Shown here: positions 20,942 to 24,961 of the stretch, in pieces | Layout: each line of letters begins with the position of its first letter | How positions within the stretch are numbered: the stretch's first letter is position 1 | Source of the DNA: Seison nebaliae | Taxonomy: Eukaryota > Rotifera > Pararotatoria > Seisonacea > Seisonidae | Length of the DNA stretch: 24,961 nt | Assembly (NCBI GenBank): GCA_023231475.1 | Contig: JALJEE010000272.1 | Span: 1 to 24,961, forward strand | Direction of reading: 5' to 3' | The notes under the pieces: generated by a model | Database searches by the model: none | What the model was told of the DNA's origin: nothing | The model's input: only the letters and a program-made list of their open reading frames with translations | Made by a program: the position numbers and the translations under genes

Positions 20942-22729
20942 TTATTCTGTGAATTTTTCATAAATGAATAAACCAAACAAATTCGTCAATGAGTAGAATA
21001 GAGTGAAATTGAAGAGTATACAATTGAAAAATGAGTTGATAAAAGTGAATGGAATCGTATTCCAAATGAGAAGAAACGAATTAAAACGGACTTTCCAATT
21101 ATGATGAATAACAGAGAGCGTTTCCTCATTCCCATCAAACATATTCAATTCAACGTAATTATTAGGAGAGAAATTGAACATCGAATTGCTTGTTAATTGG
21201 AAGGCGAACAACGATAAATCGATTAATAAGAGCATCAATAAAGGAATGAGAATTTGAATGATCACAATACCCACATTCCGGAAGTTTCGACTAATTATTT
21301 GTCTCAATTGAATGTTCGTCAATTTCTTCTTCTTTGGGCATGGTCCATTCGTCTGTTGTTGATGATTTTGTTTCTTTGATTTTCGATGACGAATTTCCCC
21401 ATTATTGTCTCCCCCACCTCGTTCTTGTGTGGATTCAAATGAATATGGTTCATTCTCCTGATATAGTTTCAATAATTTCCTTACTGAACCATCAAGATGA
21501 GTTTGAATATATATATAGAATAATAGAAATAATCGAACAGCACAACCGACAATGATAAGAATCAAAATAATTATTGGTGTTCTTTTCGTTGTTTTCTTAT
21601 TAAGATTTGTTAATAGAAATGAAATAATTGTCGTCCAACTACAATCTATCATCATAAGAAATGATTGGAGAATGTAAATTAATTTCTTCTTCAACATTTT
21701 CCAATCTCTAAATCCATTCGTATCACATGTAGATGGTGATGGTGTAATGTCATCCATTTCTGAGGAGTTTAATCGATCACCAATTAATAAAGCAATTAAT
21801 GATGCATGTCTTAACAATGGTAAGAGAAGAAAAGTACAAATGATCGATATCGTCATTGATATTGAGAGAGTGAATAAAAGATAAATCGACATGATATTTT
21901 TCAAAGCAAAATTATTCTGATTTAAATCATTCGTTCCTTTACAAAAATATGTCGAAGCGAAATCAATCAGATTTGTTTGTGTTCCTTGATAATTCTTCTC
22001 GCTCAATTTTTGTTGTTGTAAGAAGAAATGATGAATGGTGTGAAGAAGATTGAAATTGAAAAGACGTCCATTTATTTGAATATCATTCATCGTTTTGAGA
22101 TGAATACAATCCGTATTCAATTTAGTGTCGTTGAATAAAATGAGTGAAAATATTATAAAAAACAAAATCAGTCCCACAACCTGCACAAGCGACTTTTCAC
22201 GTTCCTCAATATGATCTTTCGTCAAGATGAAGATACTTTTGAGTAGAAGGAATGCACAGGCAATAATCCATAAATGACATGCATTCATTGACACAATCTT
22301 CGTATTTGATTGAAAGAAGAAATCATAAATAAATTCATAATAAACATAAGTGCTCAGATAAATGACGAAGGTCAATAGAGATACATCCAATATTGCCACA
22401 TATTCTTTCAATCCATAAATTAAATGGAAACATTCAACTGTCAAACGATTCTTGAATAATGCCAATTTCATTCCGGTCGGAATTTCAAATTCTTGAGGAA
22501 CTTTTTTGTTAACGTCAAATGAATATTTCAAAAGTTCTTCTTCAGCCTTATGTAAATCTTTTGTGGGATTTTTCAATTTCAACCAAATATAATTATCGGA
22601 GGGAAGAACATAGACGAAATATGGAATCTTTCTTAATAACCATAAGGGAATTGCAAAAAATTGTCCCAATTTCACATATAGAAAGAAAATGACAACGGAA
22701 AGACATATCTGGAAACCGAAAAGTGCCAT
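20942..22729 (-). CDS. TMEM161B: TMEM161-family multi-pass membrane protein, intronless
   Basis: One uninterrupted 595-codon frame starts at ATG 22729. The N-terminus MALFGFQICLSVVIFF then LWLLRK matches the TMEM161A/B start (M..IG.QLVVT then ARWLLCN). The segment near residues 108-135 (AILDVSLLTFVIYLSTYVYY) aligns with the family's VDFTVAATVVYL.TE.YY, LRQIISRNFRN aligns with LQKMVARVFYY, and the C-terminus SLTNLFGLFIYEKF aligns with STSLFGLFYHQYL. About eight to ten hydrophobic spans are visible. It is longer than human TMEM161B (487 aa), partly through a charged Gln/Lys/Gly-rich loop at about 431-466. Family members are conserved membrane proteins of poorly defined biochemistry, and vertebrate TMEM161B affects cardiac rhythm and brain development. 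No intron is present, unlike the neighbouring genes. I am sure of the family, but not of A versus B. Confidence 0.93.
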   Translation of the reverse strand: MALFGFQICLSVVIFFLYVKLGQFFAIPLWLLRKIPYFVYVLPSDNYIWLKLKNPTKDLHKAEEELLKYSFDVNKKVPQEFEIPTGMKLALFKNRLTVECFHLIYGLKEYVAILDVSLLTFVIYLSTYVYYEFIYDFFFQSNTKIVSMNACHLWIIACAFLLLKSIFILTKDHIEEREKSLVQVVGLILFFIIFSLILFNDTKLNTDCIHLKTMNDIQINGRLFNFNLLHTIHHFFLQQQKLSEKNYQGTQTNLIDFASTYFCKGTNDLNQNNFALKNIMSIYLLFTLSISMTISIICTFLLLPLLRHASLIALLIGDRLNSSEMDDITPSPSTCDTNGFRDWKMLKKKLIYILQSFLMMIDCSWTTIISFLLTNLNKKTTKRTPIIILILIIVGCAVRLFLLFYIYIQTHLDGSVRKLLKLYQENEPYSFESTQERGGGDNNGEIRHRKSKKQNHQQQTNGPCPKKKKLTNIQLRQIISRNFRNVGIVIIQILIPLLMLLLIDLSLFAFQLTSNSMFNFSPNNYVELNMFDGNEETLSVIHHNWKVRFNSFLLIWNTIPFTFINSFFNCILFNFTLFYSLTNLFGLFIYEKFTE

Positions 22730-23202
22730 TTTGTATCAGATTTTATATCAATGTTCTAATATTGCTACTTCAACAAAACTGACTTTTCGATTTAAATTAT
22801 ATGCCGAAATTGAACAGCTTAGCATTTAACCAGATTTCCGCTATATATTGATCCACTTCATTAAATAAGAAAAACGTGTTAGAATTTCATTAAATATAAT
22901 TAATTAATTAATATTCTCATAAACTAACAAGCAAGACCATATTTAATATTGGAATTTTTATTAGGAAAGAAACGTCCAAACAAACAGTCTATAAATAATG
23001 TATAGGAGTTTTATGCTAAACAAAATTTTTCAAATTTTAGATATCACAACTTTATTCGTGTTCATCTTCTTAAGATTGTTAAGAAATCAAAGAATTAAAA
23101 AAGGTTCTTAATAAACGTAAAATAATTAAATGTTATAGAGTTTCTGTGTAATGAGAATGATATTTTTAATATAAAAAATTAAAATATAGAATATGTTATG
23201 AC
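22730..23202. other. Intergenic spacer between the 208-aa gene and TMEM161
   Basis: A 473-bp AT-rich spacer. On the minus strand it holds an AATAAA (plus TTTATT at 23051-23056) about 150 nt past the stop of the upstream gene, and then presumably the TMEM161 promoter. No other feature is seen. Confidence 0.5.
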
Positions 23203-24313
23203 TTAGGCAACTGATCTACTGAATATGCTATGAAAGCTACTTCGTCTTCCAATAAAACCTTGAACTTTCTCCTTAACATTTCCCATTTGTTCATTAAATG
23301 ATGCACTCCTATTTAAAATAATATTAGTCAATTGGAAGAATATTTACAATCTAATTCATATAACCATCTTTTCATAATAATGAAACCGACAAGTAGGAAA
23401 ATCAAGAGTAAACAGATAAGGGAGAGTAAAATCCCATAGCGAATTTTCTCTGTTTTTTCTAAATATTTTCACGAGGGAACTTAAGAAGCTAACCTTTGTT
23501 TACTACTTGTTTTTTTTTGCTCGCTGAAAATTTGAATCATAAAATTGATCTTATTTTTCTTAATAAAATGTTTACCTCGTTTTGTCAATCGTAACTTTTG
23601 ATCTTCTTTTGTTCCATCTTGCCACAGCATTCTACTTCCCCTAATATCTACATCAAATTCTGGCGGTGTTTTACTTTTCGTAGAATTTAAACACATACGC
23701 TTATGAAACATATCATTAAAAATCTGTATCAGTAATAATATAATATGTAATTTAGTTTTAAACTAACGATACATATATTTTCAGGTAACATATCTCCTAT
23801 ATGGGGACAACTTTTAAAATAAAAAGTTAAGAAAGAGGCAACATGAAAAGTATATAACTAGAATGATATGGTATAATAGAATCCGCGAATTGAAAAAGAC
23901 CTCATCCAGTATGTATTGCATGCGCTCTGTGTATGAACGATACAATCGGTGGTGTACATTTAACAAAAGTTTAATAACGGTTAAGGTGTATCCTGGATAG
24001 TGGGGATGGCCTTGTGGTTCTATATTAAAACAATATATGTTATCGCTGGAATATACGAATTATGTGATTCCTAACGATCCGGATAAAACTTGAATTTAAC
24101 AATACCTTTCGGACATGTATCTTCGAACGGTTTTAGACATTGATAAGCGTCACATCCCCTCGTCCTATGGATATTCGCTCGTTTACATTGTGCCGTGTTT
24201 TGAGTTACATTCGTTACGTAAACCCAAAGTTTCCTTCCTTCTCTATCAAGTTCAATGCATTTGCATATAGAAGCAAGACAAATTATAATTCCTATAAATA
24301 TTTCTCTCAACAT
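23203..24313 (-). CDS. Unrecognised type I membrane protein, five exons (~208 aa)
   Basis: Inferred exons (high to low) are 24313-24076, 24019-23979, 23723-23576, 23458-23365 and 23308-23203. They join without a stop to 208 aa. The start MLREIFIGIIICLASIC is a good signal peptide. The ectodomain has several cysteines (QCKRAN, RGCDAYQC, DTCPKG, RMCLN), two Asn-X-Thr sites (NVT and NST), and a His/Pro/Tyr-rich HPHYPGY. A single membrane helix (about 148-170, ILLSLICLLLIFLLVGFIIM) is followed by a short basic tail ending FHSIFSRSVA. I do not recognise the family. An in-frame ATG at 24376 would add 21 residues with a second hydrophobic stretch. The third intron is uncertain: donors at 23575 or further downstream both keep phase. 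It lies in the same direction as TMEM161, 473 bp away. Confidence is for a real gene, not a function. Confidence 0.68.
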
Positions 24314-24961
24314 TGTTTGAAGAATTCCTAGCGTAAAATATAACAACTGAAAAATAAGAAATAAATTTGCTTTCAATTTCCAATTTCTTATTTCTTTTTA
24401 TAAATATTAAACATTTTTTCAAATGAACAAATAATCCCCTCAGGACAATTGTTATAATTGGATTCTTGAAAAATGTCCCGCAAGAAAATTGTTCACAAAA
24501 GTGGATTCTTTATTTGTATTTTTATTATGATAATGTCCTTTTTATAATGATAATATTGTGATATAATTACTTCACTAAAATCGGTTCAAAAATTCATGAA
24601 AAATTAAAAAACTGTTTAATTAAAACAGAATAATAAATTTTCATTGTGATATTTGTATTCTTCATATTACCATAAAGGTTAATTGCTAACTCTGTTTGTT
24701 TGGGTTGTTACCAAAAATATACCACACGCCACAGTGCTTAGAGATGGCAGGATTCATTTTTTACCTCAAAAAATTAACATCTCCACTAAATACTCTAGCA
24801 TACAAAATTTTTGTTTGTTACGTTATAGTTACTTAAAAGCAAGCAGTAACATCAACGTTTAACTTTGAAGAAAGTTACCGTAATTACAACTCAAAATTGT
24901 ACATAAAAGTAATATTTTAGCTCTTTTCAAAAAAAAATTGATTTGTCGTAATAAAAAAAAA
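24314..24961. other. AT-rich right flank with a short diverged direct repeat
   Basis: This is the promoter side of the 208-aa gene, and no other gene is visible. Two related units, ATTGTTATAATTGGATTCTT (24448-24467) and a longer-spaced version at 24488-24510, form an imperfect direct repeat. GGACAATT at 24443 and TGTCCTTTTT at 24534-24543 resemble words in the inverted-repeat transposon, but no paired ends are found. Confidence 0.4.

Noticed and set aside
1-24961. tRNA, rRNA and CRISPR arrays
   Set aside because: No GTTCRANNC-type B box with a matching cloverleaf, no rRNA segment, and no regularly spaced repeat array was seen by eye on either strand.
1-24961. LINE, LTR or other virus-like elements
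   Set aside because: No reverse transcriptase, integrase, capsid or envelope motifs were recognised. The only supported mobile element is the non-coding inverted-repeat one.

Overview
The window is AT-rich animal nuclear DNA with short introns, single-copy metazoan genes and Asn/His/Ser-rich low-complexity protein segments. The LEV-10-type receptor, the EDC4 and TMEM161 homologues, the 41-70 nt introns and the base composition suggest a small-genome arthropod. An acariform mite is my best guess, but this rests on style and not on a marker gene.

Four protein genes can be assembled. (1) EDC4/Ge-1, the mRNA-decapping scaffold, lies on the plus strand in seven exons (1217-4731, 1070 aa). (2) A LEV-10-type receptor-clustering membrane protein lies on the minus strand in thirteen exons (11747-4805, 1994 aa). 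It has a signal segment, five CUB domains, one LDLa module, one membrane helix, a very long cytoplasmic tail and a PDZ-ligand-like C-terminus. (3) TMEM161 lies on the minus strand as a single exon (22729-20942, 595 aa). (4) An unrecognised type I membrane protein of about 208 aa lies on the minus strand in five exons (24313-23203). Genes 1 and 2 converge with only 73 bp between their stop codons. Genes 4 and 3 run in the same direction. The genes share no obvious pathway.

Between the LEV-10-like gene and TMEM161 lie about 9.2 kb without a gene I can support. This stretch holds a 456-bp non-autonomous DNA transposon with terminal inverted repeats of about 75 bp (19552-20007), a dispersed 22-bp motif family near 16.2-16.8 kb, and otherwise AT-rich spacer. 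The first 1.2 kb and the last 0.6 kb also lack supported genes.

The most unusual signal is the 5' splice site. Of 22 introns placed by reading frame and homology, 21 begin GTT instead of GTA or GTG, and only five have G at +5. This departs strongly from the GTRAGT consensus of most animals and is worth testing genome-wide, together with U1/U6 snRNA sequence.
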